A stretch of 64,000 nucleotides of DNA from Parashewanella tropica (GTDB lineage: Bacteria > Pseudomonadota > Gammaproteobacteria > Enterobacterales > Shewanellaceae), in assembly GCF_004358445.1 (NCBI RefSeq), contig NZ_CP037951.1:421501-485500 (forward strand), given 5' to 3'. Below are positions 30,541-40,059 of this stretch, in pieces. The position numbers were made by a program, and so were the translations under genes. The notes under the pieces are model-generated. The model was not told the DNA's origin. It did not search any database and saw nothing but the letters and a program-made list of their open reading frames with translations. The first letter of the stretch is position 1, and each line of letters opens with the position of its first letter.

Positions 30541-31383
30541 ATGGATCACGTCGCGGCGTTATATGTGGTGCCAACACCCATCGGAAACCTTGCCGATATT
30601 ACCCCTCGTGCTATTGAAGTGCTTAAGCAAGTGAGTATGATTGCTTGCGAAGATACAAGACACAGCGGTAAGTTACTCAGCCACTTTGGCATCGAAACCC
30701 GTTCTATGGCGGTACATGATCACAATGAGCGTAACCGAGCGGCGAGTATCATTCATAAACTCGAGAATGGTGAGTCGGTGGCTTTGATATCAGATGCGGG
30801 TACACCGCTCATTTCCGATCCTGGTTACCACTTAGTCTCTCAAGTTCGTGAAGCTGGGTTTGATGTCATTCCCTTACCGGGCGCTTGCGCGGCGATTACG
30901 GCATTGAGTGCCTCAGGGCTACCTTCCGATCGCTTCTCGTTTGAGGGTTTTTTGCCTGCGAAGGAAAAGGGGCGTGGTGATCGTTTATCCGCCTTGGTGG
31001 ATGCAACTCGAACTCTGATCTTTTACGAATCTCCTCATCGTATTTTGCCAAGTTTGCATTCTATGGCGCAGCACTTTGGTGAAGATAGACCTATGGTCAT
31101 GGCCAGAGAGCTCACCAAGACCTTTGAAACCTTTTTATCAGGTTCGATTGCTGAAGTGATTCAAAAAGTGGAATCCGATCCTAATCAGCAGAAAGGTGAG
31201 ATGGTTTTGATGGTGAAAGGTGCTGAGGCAAAAGAAGACGGTGAGTTATCACCTGAAGTTATCAACACGCTTACTTTGTTAAGCCAAGAGCTACCATTAA
31301 AAAAAGCGGCGGCTATTGTTGCGCAAATCTACGGCTTAAAAAAGAATGCCCTTTATAAAGCTGGATTAGAACTGGATTTATAA
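30541..31383 (+). CDS. rsmI: 16S rRNA (cytidine-1402-2'-O)-methyltransferase RsmI
   Basis: RsmI methylates the ribose of C1402 in the decoding centre. The start at 30541 is chosen because GAGGAT lies seven bases upstream and the protein then begins [16 protein letters not shown]. An in-frame ATG at 30523 has no such site. The 280 residues carry the tetrapyrrole-methylase fold motifs [27 protein letters not shown] (SAM-binding, near 80) and [18 protein letters not shown]. It stands alone and is divergent from lpoA. Confidence 0.95.
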   Translation: MDHVAALYVVPTPIGNLADITPRAIEVLKQVSMIACEDTRHSGKLLSHFGIETRSMAVHDHNERNRAASIIHKLENGESVALISDAGTPLISDPGYHLVSQVREAGFDVIPLPGACAAITALSASGLPSDRFSFEGFLPAKEKGRGDRLSALVDATRTLIFYESPHRILPSLHSMAQHFGEDRPMVMARELTKTFETFLSGSIAEVIQKVESDPNQQKGEMVLMVKGAEAKEDGELSPEVINTLTLLSQELPLKKAAAIVAQIYGLKKNALYKAGLELDL

Positions 31384-31533
31384 CTCGATAATTTCGTTTT
31401 AAGCTTATCCAATAAAAACATTCAATTGGATAAGCTTATTCACATCTATTTACAATTTCTATATCCAAATTCCCTCTCAAATAACACAAAAAACCATGTG
31501 TTCAATTTACCTTCTACTCTCTTTATGTTTTAA

Positions 31534-31554
31534 TTTGTGACCGCGAGTCACAAA
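31534..31554. promoter_or_regulatory. Predicted TetR-family operator
   Basis: A perfect inverted repeat, TTTGTGAC-N5-GTCACAAA, lies 30 bases upstream of the regulator start. The spacing between TGTGA and TCACA is seven, so it does not fit the CRP site (N6). An autoregulatory operator for the downstream TetR protein is the simplest reading. Confidence 0.6.
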
Positions 31555-31583
31555 ATGACTGTGAGTTCTTGGTGGACGTAAAA

Positions 31584-32219
31584 ATGATAGAGACAACACG
31601 AAAACAACGAGAGTTTGCACGCAGAGAGGAAGATATTCTGTCGGCAGCCTTGAGTTTGTTTGAAAGGGCTGATTGGCAAAGTGTTACGGTGGCACAGATC
31701 GCCAATAAAGCCGAAATTGGTAAAGGCACAGTTTACAAACACTTTGCTTGTAAAGAAGAGATTTATGCGCGTATCGCACTGTCTCATTTTGAACAATTTA
31801 GAGAGCAGTGGCCGATAAAAATTCCTGAAGAAAACCGTTTAGCGGCGGTTGAGCAGATTTTAAGGTTGGCATTTCAAATTAGCTTAGATGATCCTGTGGG
31901 AGCCAAGGTTGCGCATTATTGCCATCGTGCAGATGTGAGGAAGCGTCTACCTGAAACGGTTGCTAAAGCGTTCGAAGACATGGAAAAGCATGATCAATGT
32001 TTTTTTGAAGACTTGCTTGAGGCAGGTATGAAAAGCGGCGAGATCCCAAGACAATCGGTTGAGGAGTTAGTCATTGCGTTACATGCCAGTTTTCATGGCA
32101 CATTAAGAATGATTTGGGATGGTGAAATAGCCGCGTTTGAAGGGTTAACACCAGAGCGATTTATAGAGATCAATAGTCAGTTTATGGTGGCTGGGATCTT
32201 AGGAAAAAGAAGCCACTAG
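31584..32219 (+). CDS. TetR/AcrR-family transcriptional regulator
   Basis: This is a probable repressor of the efflux operon that follows 36 bases downstream. The 211 residues from the ATG at 31584 carry an N-terminal helix-turn-helix (ILSAALSLFERADWQSVTVAQIAN, then KAEIGKGTVYKHFACKEEIY, residues about 15-60), the classic TetR DNA-binding pattern. The C-terminal ligand domain is variable and its inducer unknown. Alternative starts at 31569 (TTG) or 31572 (GTG) add a few residues. A perfect palindrome upstream is a likely operator. Confidence 0.9.
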   Translation: MIETTRKQREFARREEDILSAALSLFERADWQSVTVAQIANKAEIGKGTVYKHFACKEEIYARIALSHFEQFREQWPIKIPEENRLAAVEQILRLAFQISLDDPVGAKVAHYCHRADVRKRLPETVAKAFEDMEKHDQCFFEDLLEAGMKSGEIPRQSVEELVIALHASFHGTLRMIWDGEIAAFEGLTPERFIEINSQFMVAGILGKRSH

Positions 32220-32255
32220 TGCTTTCACGGTAGAAATTAATACAAGTTGGAAAAT

Positions 32256-33350
32256 ATGATCAAACCAAAGTTAAACTCCGTAACGATTGCGGTTTTACTG
32301 GCATTAGGTGCTGTTACTTGGATTGCCACTGGCACCATTTCGACCAGTCAAGATAGTAGTGAGCAAGCTCTGTCTCATCAAAAACAGCAAAAAGAGCAGT
32401 CACTATTTAAAGTGCAAGTCGCCGATTTTACCGCTAATGAAATGAACAACCTCCTTAAGTTACGCGGTCAAATTGAAGCACCAAAGCAGGTGTCATTAAA
32501 AGCCGAAGTCTCTGGCAAAGTGATCAAAAAGAACATCCTTAAGGGTGAGCAAGCTCAAAAAGGGCAAGTGATTGTTCAACTCGAAGTGAACAACAGAAAG
32601 CTGTCTTTGGAATCCGCAAAAGCCGATTTGCTGGTTAAGCAAGCCGATTTAAAAGCCAGTGAACGTTTGTTAAAAAAGAAGCTGGTATCATCCAACCAAC
32701 ATAAGCAAGCACAAGCACAATTAGCGAGTGCAGAAGCTAACGTTAAGCAGTTACAACTTAACCTGCAACACACACAAATTAAAGCGCCGTTCAGTGGCAT
32801 TTTAAATGATCTTACTGCTGAACCAGGTAGTTATGTTGGTGTGGGTGATCCTATCGGTACCCTAGTTGATAACAGCTATGTACTGATTGTGGCTCAAGTG
32901 CCTCAGCGAGATATTGCGGAGATCAAACTGGGGTTGCCAGTGAGTGCTGAACTGACCAATGGCCGAAAATTGCATGGTGAAGTCAGCTATATCTCTCAAT
33001 CTGCCGATCCTCATACTCGAACCTATCGAGTTGAAGCTAAAGTTACCAATTTAAAAGCGCTACCAGCCTTTGGTCAAAGTGCCAAGATCGAGTTGGATTT
33101 AAGCTCGATCAAGACCCAAAAAGTCCCAGCCTCGATGTTGGATTTAGCTACCGATGGTCGTCTACAGATCAAAGGGGTTGATAAGGACAATAAAGTGAAA
33201 ACGTATTTTGTCGATCTGGTTCGTTCTGATATTTCAGGAGTATACGTAACAGGGTTACCCGATCACGTTACTTTGATCACTGTCGGTCAAGGCTTTGTTG
33301 CCAATGGGCAAACCGTTGAACCTCAGTATGTGACGTCGGAAAAGGAATAA
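32256..33350 (+). CDS. RND efflux periplasmic adaptor subunit
   Basis: This is the membrane fusion protein linking an RND pump to an outer-membrane channel. The start at 32256 gives 364 residues, with an N-terminal anchor at about 10-30. The barrel-sandwich/lipoyl halves are KAEVSGKVIKKNILKGEQAQKGQVI (near 85, read in two parts KAEVSGKVIKK and GEQAQKGQVI) and IKAPFSGILNDL (near 180). A coiled-coil hairpin lies between them and a beta-barrel domain follows. The gene sits between the TetR regulator and the pump. No outer-membrane factor is encoded here, so a TolC made elsewhere is probably used. Confidence 0.93.
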   Translation: MIKPKLNSVTIAVLLALGAVTWIATGTISTSQDSSEQALSHQKQQKEQSLFKVQVADFTANEMNNLLKLRGQIEAPKQVSLKAEVSGKVIKKNILKGEQAQKGQVIVQLEVNNRKLSLESAKADLLVKQADLKASERLLKKKLVSSNQHKQAQAQLASAEANVKQLQLNLQHTQIKAPFSGILNDLTAEPGSYVGVGDPIGTLVDNSYVLIVAQVPQRDIAEIKLGLPVSAELTNGRKLHGEVSYISQSADPHTRTYRVEAKVTNLKALPAFGQSAKIELDLSSIKTQKVPASMLDLATDGRLQIKGVDKDNKVKTYFVDLVRSDISGVYVTGLPDHVTLITVGQGFVANGQTVEPQYVTSEKE

Positions 33351-33354
33351 CGGG

Positions 33355-36300
33355 ATGGGGCGAATTATTGATTGGGCGTTGGATCGAAGCCGCGCCGTTT
33401 TGTTATTGCTTTTTTGTTTGATTTTAGCTGGAGCAGTGGCTTATATCGCCATTCCTCGTGAATCTCAACCGGACGTTGCCATTCCAAACATTTACGTTTC
33501 TATGGTGCATGAAGGGATTTCGTCGTCAGATGCCGAGCGATTGCTGGTGCGTCCGATGGAAAAAGAGCTTCGCAGTATTGAAGGCGTAAAAGAAATGAAA
33601 TCGGTGGCCTCGGAAGGTCATGCTTCGGTTTCATTGGAGTTTGATGCGGGTTTCGATTCTGATCAAGCCTTGCTGGACGTGCGTGAAAAGGTGGATTTAG
33701 CTAAAGTTAAATTGCCATCAGGTGGTGAAGAGCCAGAAGTTCACGAAGTGAACGTGGCTTTGTTTCCGGTATTGTCCATGAGTTTGTCAGGCCCTATTCC
33801 TGAGCGTCAAATGCTGCGACTCGCACGCGATTTAAAAGATGATATTGAAGCCTTGCCCGAAGTATTAGAAGTGGATATCGGTGGCGATCGCGAAGAAGTA
33901 TTGGACGTGATTGTTGATCCACTGGTACTGGAAACCTATAACATCGACTTCATACAAGTGATCCGCAGTATCGCCAATAACAATAAGTTAGTGGCGGCGG
34001 GCGCCATTGATAATGGTGATGGTCGCTTAGTGGTGAAAGTTCCGGGTGTTGTTGAAGATATTGATGACATGTTGGCACTGCCAATCAAAACCGTAAACGA
34101 TACGGTGGTGACGTTTGGTGATGTCGCTTCTATTCGTCGTACCTACAAAGATGCGCAAGGCTTTGCACGCGTAAATGGACAAAGCTCGATTAACCTTGAA
34201 GTGAAAAAGCGCGTCGGTGAAAACATCATCGCCACCATTTCAAAAGTGAAAAAGATTGTCGCCGAAAAAGAGGGGTTTTGGCCAAGCACTTTAAACTTGG
34301 ATTACACCTTAGATCAATCTGAGCAAATTAATACCATGATTGGTGACTTACAAAATAACGTCATCAGTGCAGTGATCATGGTGATGATTGTGATCATTGG
34401 AGCTTTGGGTTTCCGTTCATCTTTGCTGGTGGGCATGGCAATTCCGGCTTCATTCTTAGCGGGTATTCTCGTCATCTACATGATTGGTTATACCCTCAAT
34501 ATCGTTGTCTTATTCAGTTTGATTTTAGTCGTGGGCATGCTTGTTGACGGTGCTATTGTGGTGACCGAATTGGCGAACCGTTATGCCGACAATGGCTTAA
34601 CGCCTAAGCAAGCCTTTGGTATGGCGGCCAAGCGAATGAGCTGGCCGATTATTGCCTCAACAGCGACAACATTAGCGGTATTTGTCCCATTGGTTGGCTG
34701 GCCGGGAATGGTTGGCGAGTTTATGAAGTTCTTACCGATCACTGTGATGATTTGTTTGATCGCTTCACTATTCGTGGCGTTAATCTTTTTACCTGTATTG
34801 GGTGCGGCTATCAGTCGTAAACCTGCGAATAGTGCTCAAAATGGGTCTGTTTCTGTAGTTGATGATACCGAGCAAGCAGAAGCGCATGGTAAAGGTTGGT
34901 ACTCTAAAACCTTAGCTTTGGGTTTACGTCATCCAACCAAAGTGTTTGGTTTGACCATCATGGCGATCATCATCAGCTACATGAGCTATTTTACTTTTGG
35001 CTTAGGCACCGAGTTCTTCCCAGATACTGAGCCAGATAGCGCGAAGGTATTGGTTCATGCTCGTGGTGATTTATCTGTGTATGAAAAAGACAAGCTGCTT
35101 CGCCAAGTTGAAGAACGTTTGATTGGCATGCCTGAACTTAAATCAGTATCGGCACAATCTTATAATCAAGCGCCTAACCAGTTAGCTGAAGATGTGGTGG
35201 GTACAGTTCAATTCCAATTTATCGATTGGAAATGGCGTCGTCCAGCCTCGAAAATCCTTGAAGAAATGCGCCAAAAAACAGCCGATATTGCAGGCGTTAA
35301 ATTGGAGTTTCGTAAGCAAGAAGACGGCCCGAGTGCGGGGAAACCGATCCAACTTCAAGTCAGCGGCATTAGCCAAGAAAATATCTACCATTCGGTGGAT
35401 ATGATCCGCGCTGAAATGGAGAAAACCAAAGGCCTTATCGACATTGAAGATAACCGACCTCTACCGGGGATCGATTGGCAGGTGACGGTTGATCGCCATG
35501 CAGCGGCTCGTTATGGTGCAGACATCAATCTGATTGGTAGTGCGATTCAGATGATGACTCGTGGTTATAAGGTTACAGACTTTAGACCCGATGATGCCGA
35601 AGAAGAAGTGGATATTATGATCCGCTTTCCGCAAAACGAACGTAACTTGGATCAGTTATCGAATTTCAGCATTCAAACTCAGTCTGGCTCTGTGCCGTTA
35701 TCTAACTTCGTGGAACTTAAACCTGTTGCTAAAACAGGTACCATTAAGCGTGTCGATGCCAAGCGAGTTATTACCATTCAAGCGGATATTGAAGAAGGCT
35801 TCTTAGCCAGTGAACGCTTGCAAGCCTTACAATCCAAGCTGAAAAACGAGACCTTCCCAGCCGATATTCGTATCACCGAAAAAGGCGACTCGGAAGATCA
35901 AAAAGAGACAGGGATATTTTTATCTCAAGCCTTCTTTATTTCCGTATTTGCGATGTTGATGATCCTATTAATGCAATTTAATAGCTTCTATCAGAGTTTG
36001 CTGGTACTCAGTGCGATTATTTTCTCAACCGCAGGTGTGCTGCTTGGTTTGCTCGTCGCACAACAAGCTTTCGGAGTGGTCATGGTTGGCCTTGGTATCA
36101 TTGCGTTAGCGGGCATTGTGGTGAACAACAATATTGTATTGATTGATACTTATAATGTGATGCGAAAAGAGGGACATTCGGCTTATCACGCTGCCTTGAT
36201 CACCGGTGAGTTGCGTTTACGTCCTGTACTACTGACAGCAGGTACCACTGTATTAGGTTTGATCCCAATGGTATTGTCGATGAACATTGACTTTATGAAT

Positions 36301-36477
36301 CGTGAAGTGGCATTTGGTGCGCCATCTACTCAGTGGTGGACACAGCTTGCCAGCGCCATTGCGGGAGGATTGGCGTTCGCAACCGTGCTGACTTTATTCT
36401 TAACCCCGTGCTTGCTGGTATTAGGAGCCAATGTATCGAGCTGGTGGAATAATCGTCGCTCTGTTAAAACGGCGTGA
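33355..36477 (+). CDS. RND efflux pump inner-membrane permease
   Basis: This is a proton-driven trimeric exporter of the AcrB/HAE-1-like group, 1040 residues with twelve expected membrane helices. Helix 1 is near 12-30. A large periplasmic loop follows, helices 2-6 lie near 335-490, then a second loop and helices 7-12 near 860-1030. The proton-relay region VVGMLVDGAIVVTE (near residue 395) has the conserved acidic residue of helix 4; GIVVNNNIVLID (near 920) is the matching helix 10 segment. It is four bases after the adaptor gene. The substrate is unknown. Confidence 0.94.
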   Translation: MGRIIDWALDRSRAVLLLLFCLILAGAVAYIAIPRESQPDVAIPNIYVSMVHEGISSSDAERLLVRPMEKELRSIEGVKEMKSVASEGHASVSLEFDAGFDSDQALLDVREKVDLAKVKLPSGGEEPEVHEVNVALFPVLSMSLSGPIPERQMLRLARDLKDDIEALPEVLEVDIGGDREEVLDVIVDPLVLETYNIDFIQVIRSIANNNKLVAAGAIDNGDGRLVVKVPGVVEDIDDMLALPIKTVNDTVVTFGDVASIRRTYKDAQGFARVNGQSSINLEVKKRVGENIIATISKVKKIVAEKEGFWPSTLNLDYTLDQSEQINTMIGDLQNNVISAVIMVMIVIIGALGFRSSLLVGMAIPASFLAGILVIYMIGYTLNIVVLFSLILVVGMLVDGAIVVTELANRYADNGLTPKQAFGMAAKRMSWPIIASTATTLAVFVPLVGWPGMVGEFMKFLPITVMICLIASLFVALIFLPVLGAAISRKPANSAQNGSVSVVDDTEQAEAHGKGWYSKTLALGLRHPTKVFGLTIMAIIISYMSYFTFGLGTEFFPDTEPDSAKVLVHARGDLSVYEKDKLLRQVEERLIGMPELKSVSAQSYNQAPNQLAEDVVGTVQFQFIDWKWRRPASKILEEMRQKTADIAGVKLEFRKQEDGPSAGKPIQLQVSGISQENIYHSVDMIRAEMEKTKGLIDIEDNRPLPGIDWQVTVDRHAAARYGADINLIGSAIQMMTRGYKVTDFRPDDAEEEVDIMIRFPQNERNLDQLSNFSIQTQSGSVPLSNFVELKPVAKTGTIKRVDAKRVITIQADIEEGFLASERLQALQSKLKNETFPADIRITEKGDSEDQKETGIFLSQAFFISVFAMLMILLMQFNSFYQSLLVLSAIIFSTAGVLLGLLVAQQAFGVVMVGLGIIALAGIVVNNNIVLIDTYNVMRKEGHSAYHAALITGELRLRPVLLTAGTTVLGLIPMVLSMNIDFMNREVAFGAPSTQWWTQLASAIAGGLAFATVLTLFLTPCLLVLGANVSSWWNNRRSVKTA

Positions 36478-36486
36478 TATTCCATG

Positions 36487-36524
36487 CCTAAGCCATAGCG
36501 TAGAGTCCATGGTTTAGGTATAAT
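36487..36524 (+). promoter_or_regulatory. Hairpin and -10 box upstream of rnpB
   Basis: CCTAAGCCAT (36487-36496) pairs with ATGGTTTAGG (36509-36518), with one G-T pair. Directly behind it is TATAAT (36519-36524), then a GC-rich discriminator before rnpB. The hairpin may end the efflux transcript, and the -10 box suits a strong rRNA-like promoter. Confidence 0.55.
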
Positions 36525-36531
36525 TCCCCGC

Positions 36532-36903
<372 letters not shown>

Positions 36904-36915
36904 TAATTTCTAGAT

Positions 36916-36944
36916 AAATGTCGACCTCGGTCGACATTTTTTCT
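36916..36944 (+). terminator. Rho-independent terminator of rnpB
   Basis: AAATGTCGACC (36916-36926) pairs perfectly with GGTCGACATTT (36929-36939), followed by TTTCTTTCT. Confidence 0.9.
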
Positions 36945-36996
36945 TTCTAGGCTAGGCTCAATCTATGACCAATATTCGTTCATAGGTGAAGTGACT

Positions 36997-37620
36997 ATGC
37001 CATCCGTTAGCCGTATTCTTTATAGCATTTCAGCTTTACTCACCATTTTTGCCTTTATCAGTTTTGTTTTTTGGGACAAGCCAATCGCTTTGTATTGTTA
37101 TCAAACCTTCGAAGGCACATCTTTATTTGAAGTGATTCAATTATTAGGCATTAGTACAGGAAAGCTTGTCATGCTCGCTTTCGCCTTTGTGCTTGGACTC
37201 TATGTTTTGGCTTATTACCTAAAAGGAAAAACCGAGACAATTTCGGAAATTAAAGTGCTATTTGGGGGCTATAGTTTGGCGTTAGTGATAACTCATTTAT
37301 TGAAGTATCTTTTAGGACGTTACCGCCCCAAGCTGTTTATTGAGCATGATTGGTATGGATTTCATGGTTTCAGCTTCTTGCATGATTACAACTCGATGCC
37401 GTCAGGGCACGCCACATTCGCGGCGGGTTTGATCATACCTGTCGGGCTGCTCATGTATCAGAAAAATAAAATGCTGGCTTTATTTACCATTGGATTTGGC
37501 ATCATGCTTGGCTTAAGCCGGATCATTATCAGTATTCACTTTTTATCGGATGTACTGGTTGGAATGGCGATTGGCTTAAGCTGTTTTGCTTTTGCACTAC
37601 AAAAGATCCAAAAATATTAG
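36997..37620 (+). CDS. PAP2-family membrane phosphatase
   Basis: This is an integral-membrane lipid phosphatase of the type 2 phosphatidic acid phosphatase family. The start at the ATG at 36997 follows AGGTG; the GTG at 36991 is an alternative. The 207 residues show about six hydrophobic helices and the three active-site motifs: KYLLGRYRPK (near 103), PSGHAT (near 131) and SRIIISIHFLSDV (near 170, with the catalytic His). The substrate could be lipid A, PGP or undecaprenyl diphosphate. The stop codon TAG lies at the border of a MITE-like element, so the C-terminus may have been altered by its insertion. Confidence 0.9.
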   Translation: MPSVSRILYSISALLTIFAFISFVFWDKPIALYCYQTFEGTSLFEVIQLLGISTGKLVMLAFAFVLGLYVLAYYLKGKTETISEIKVLFGGYSLALVITHLLKYLLGRYRPKLFIEHDWYGFHGFSFLHDYNSMPSGHATFAAGLIIPVGLLMYQKNKMLALFTIGFGIMLGLSRIIISIHFLSDVLVGMAIGLSCFAFALQKIQKY

Positions 37621-37884
37621 GGCGTGTTGACCTTTCGTGATTATTTTTGCAGCGATAAATTGGTTATCTTATGCAAGGCAGAGTTTGTGAAGTGTGGTTG
37701 ACTCACATAAACAAACGATAACGTAGCAGAAGTGACCAATTTACGCTGTCTTCGATGCTTTTGAGCACTTCCTGTTCTGCGTTGTGATCAGCTCACTTAG
37801 ATGACTAAGCTTTACTGCTCACGCCTTGAGCAGAAAAGTGCTCAAAGAGCACAAAATTCAATCCTGAAAGATCAACACGCCCTA
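37618..37884. mobile_element. MITE-like element with 19-bp terminal inverted repeats
   Basis: The outer ends are TAGGGCGTGTTGACCTTTC (37618-37636) and GAAAGATCAACACGCCCTA (37866-37884). They are complementary except for one base. The 267-bp body has no gene but contains nested inverted repeats (TTTTGAGCACTT near 37761 with AAGTGCTCAAAG near 37847). If the ends are read as TA-GGGCG and CGCCC-TA, the flanks show a TA duplication as made by IS630/mariner-type transposases. The element supplies the last base, or last two bases, of the PAP2 stop codon. Copy number elsewhere is unknown. Confidence 0.65.
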
Positions 37885-37999
37885 GCATAAACTATACTGA
37901 CTTTACTCACCGTATTTTGCTTTATACAAGAGCAATGAACCTTTTCAAGTAAGATGTCTGATTTGTTCATTTTTTAAAATCAACATAAGGATGTGGATG

Positions 38000-38524
38000 A
38001 TGAAAAAATCACTGTTAGCAATTATTTTAGCGAGCTGCTCGACTTCGGCAATGGCCGATTGGGGGGCTGGTTTACACTACGTCAGTTTTATCAATAATGG
38101 CGATGGACCAGATGTCAGTTATGAAGGCGCACAAATCTCATTGAACTACATCTATGATGCCGGAGAAGGACTCTCTATTATCCCTCAAGCACGGTTAGTG
38201 GCTGGATTGGATACCGAAGATATAGTGATTTTAAATCGAGTGGTTAAAACGGAATTAGATTCAGCTTATGGTCTGGCGGTAAAAGGGGTTTATGAATTAG
38301 ATAATGGCCTGGTGCTGTTTGCCGAACCGACTTATATGCGTTTAGATGTGACAGCATCAACGACGATAGCCGATGCTGATTTTAGTCTTTCTTCCGATAC
38401 GTGGAAATTTGGTATTGGAGTGGGCGCTGGTTATCGCTTTAACGATCAATGGTCGTTTGATGCGTCCTACAATCACTCTGATGACATCAATATTACTAGC
38501 CTTGGCATTCGATTTGATTTCTAA
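38000..38524 (+). CDS. Small outer-membrane beta-barrel protein
   Basis: This protein of 174 residues starts MKKSLLAIILASCS with a signal peptide cleaved near AMADWG. In-frame ATGs at 37991 and 37997 are alternatives, and AAGG at 37987-37990 best suits 37997 or 38000. The mature part has about eight amphipathic strands (ALSLNYIYDAGEG-like repeats, FGIGVGAGYRFNDQWSFDASY) and ends LGIRFDF with a C-terminal Phe, the outer-membrane signature. It resembles OmpA/OmpW-type porin-family barrels. The function is unknown. Confidence 0.8.
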   Translation: MKKSLLAIILASCSTSAMADWGAGLHYVSFINNGDGPDVSYEGAQISLNYIYDAGEGLSIIPQARLVAGLDTEDIVILNRVVKTELDSAYGLAVKGVYELDNGLVLFAEPTYMRLDVTASTTIADADFSLSSDTWKFGIGVGAGYRFNDQWSFDASYNHSDDINITSLGIRFDF

Positions 38525-38532
38525 GGAGTATA

Positions 38533-38562
38533 GAAAGGGCGCCTATTTTGGCGCCCTTTCTA
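38533..38562. terminator. Bidirectional terminator
   Basis: GAAAGGGCGCC (38533-38543) pairs with GGCGCCCTTTC (38550-38560) around TATTTT. It sits between the convergent barrel and metalloprotease genes. Confidence 0.88.
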
Positions 38563-38578
38563 TAATATTTAACCTAAA

Positions 38579-39754
38579 TTAATAGACATTTGAAGTATCA
38601 AAATAGATGCTGTTTCGTCCTGTCTTGTAAAATGGAATTTCAATACCCCAATTAATACCTACGTTCTCAGTATTTCCTTTAATCCGGCCATTGTTAAAGG
38701 CAAAGTTTAGTAATAACTGTCCAGTGGCAGGCGTAATTCCCGCTAAGCGGATGGTGAAGTTACCATTTGAATCGATACGTCCTGTGTAACCACGGCGCCA
38801 GTAATTGGTACCACCTTCAGGTGAGCTTTCTAATAATGTTGCTGTGTGAGCTGGATAATCGGACACTAACTTACCTGTTGCATAATAGTACCCACCTTGT
38901 TTTGTTATACGGAAATTTCTAACAGAAACGGCAGGATCAATTAAGCGATCTTGAGTTTGCTTGGTAAAGAATGGATGCTTCCATAGTAAAGCGGCAGTTA
39001 GCTTAGAAAGATGAACACGCGTTTCATAAGGATCATACTTATTAGCAAACGCTTTATTGGTTGGACCCATTAAGCTATTACCCAAGTCCTGCTCTAATCT
39101 TGGGCCAATATGACCAATACCTAATGCATGAGTTAATTCATGGATTAAGCCTTTCATCTTAATTTTAACGGCATGACCTTCATTTAAGCTTTGGTTAAGA
39201 TAGATTGGACCGTCAGCTGGGATAAAGTTAGCGTGAGACTTACCACCGTAAGGAGCACTACCTCCACCACGGAACGCGCGAGCATCAGGGCCAGGATAAC
39301 TGATAGTCCACCATACGTTTCCTGATTCTAGTGGGATATTATATTGCTCTGCCGCCTTAGGGATGGCTTCGTTGTTGATATCTCCAACAACCTCATAAGC
39401 ACCACTGGCTTTCGTATACTGACCTTTAACATACAGAAGAACGGGATTGCCATCGGCATCGCGATTAAACAGCTTCAGATTTGAGGTTGGGTACCCCCAA
39501 TAATTCATCCACTTTTCAAAAAAGTTTTCCGTGTAGTCTGCTATTTGTCTCATTTGTTCTTTATGGCCCATTGGTGGTTCGAAATCCTGAGGGGTGAAAA
39601 GAATGATACGAATGCTATCTTCAGACGTTGCTTGTTGTACCGTTTGGTTTATTGAGGGAGTTGGCTGCTCAGACGCAAAAGTCTGAGTAGTAAACGGTAA
39701 CAAAAGTAGTATTGCGCTATTTATAACTTTGGTTGTAACCTTTTTTAGTTTCAT
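38579..39754 (-). CDS. Secreted zinc metalloprotease, metzincin-type motif
   Basis: This is a predicted exported peptidase. The ATG at 39754 gives 391 residues and a clean signal peptide ending near TFASEQ; an upstream TTG at 39790 would add twelve polar residues. The zinc motif is HELTHALGIGH near residue 201, matching HExxHxxGxxH of metzincins. A Met-turn candidate is NSLMGPTN, about 22 residues later. The C-terminal part (about 280-391) is beta-rich and may bind substrate or surface. The exact peptidase family was not determined. The substrate is unknown, and a role in host or polymer degradation is only inference. Confidence 0.82.
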   Translation of the reverse strand: MKLKKVTTKVINSAILLLLPFTTQTFASEQPTPSINQTVQQATSEDSIRIILFTPQDFEPPMGHKEQMRQIADYTENFFEKWMNYWGYPTSNLKLFNRDADGNPVLLYVKGQYTKASGAYEVVGDINNEAIPKAAEQYNIPLESGNVWWTISYPGPDARAFRGGGSAPYGGKSHANFIPADGPIYLNQSLNEGHAVKIKMKGLIHELTHALGIGHIGPRLEQDLGNSLMGPTNKAFANKYDPYETRVHLSKLTAALLWKHPFFTKQTQDRLIDPAVSVRNFRITKQGGYYYATGKLVSDYPAHTATLLESSPEGGTNYWRRGYTGRIDSNGNFTIRLAGITPATGQLLLNFAFNNGRIKGNTENVGINWGIEIPFYKTGRNSIYFDTSNVY

Positions 39755-40059
39755 TTTATGTTCCGATATTATTATTTTATTAACATTCAACCGCTTACAG
39801 AAAATTATCTTAGCTTGTTGTCAGCTGTGATAATTTGAGTTGATCATAAATTAAGCATATTTATAATATATATACTACATAAAGTGTCAAATCGACTGTG
39901 TTTTTATTTGGAAATCGTAGATCTAAAGCAGGTTGGAAGGTCGACTTTTAGGATGAACTTCCGTTAGAAAAGGGTTATACCTGAAACCTATAATTGCATA
40001 AATATGCAATCAAACTTAGAGATGTAAATCTTGATATGACTAGGTGAGTGAGTTTGATT
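39755..40059. other. Intergenic region with promoter of the metalloprotease gene
   Basis: This gap of 305 bases is AT-rich near 39830-39900 (a run of TATATA-like words). It includes the upstream region of the protease and the 3' flank of the LysR gene. I see no gene, repeat or clear terminator. Confidence 0.45.

Noticed and set aside
31534-31554. CRP site
   Set aside because: The half-sites TGTGA and TCACA are separated by seven bases, not six, and the palindrome is longer than the CRP site.
37618-37884. Insertion sequence with transposase
   Set aside because: The body is only 267 bases and has no coding frame, so it is at most a non-autonomous element.
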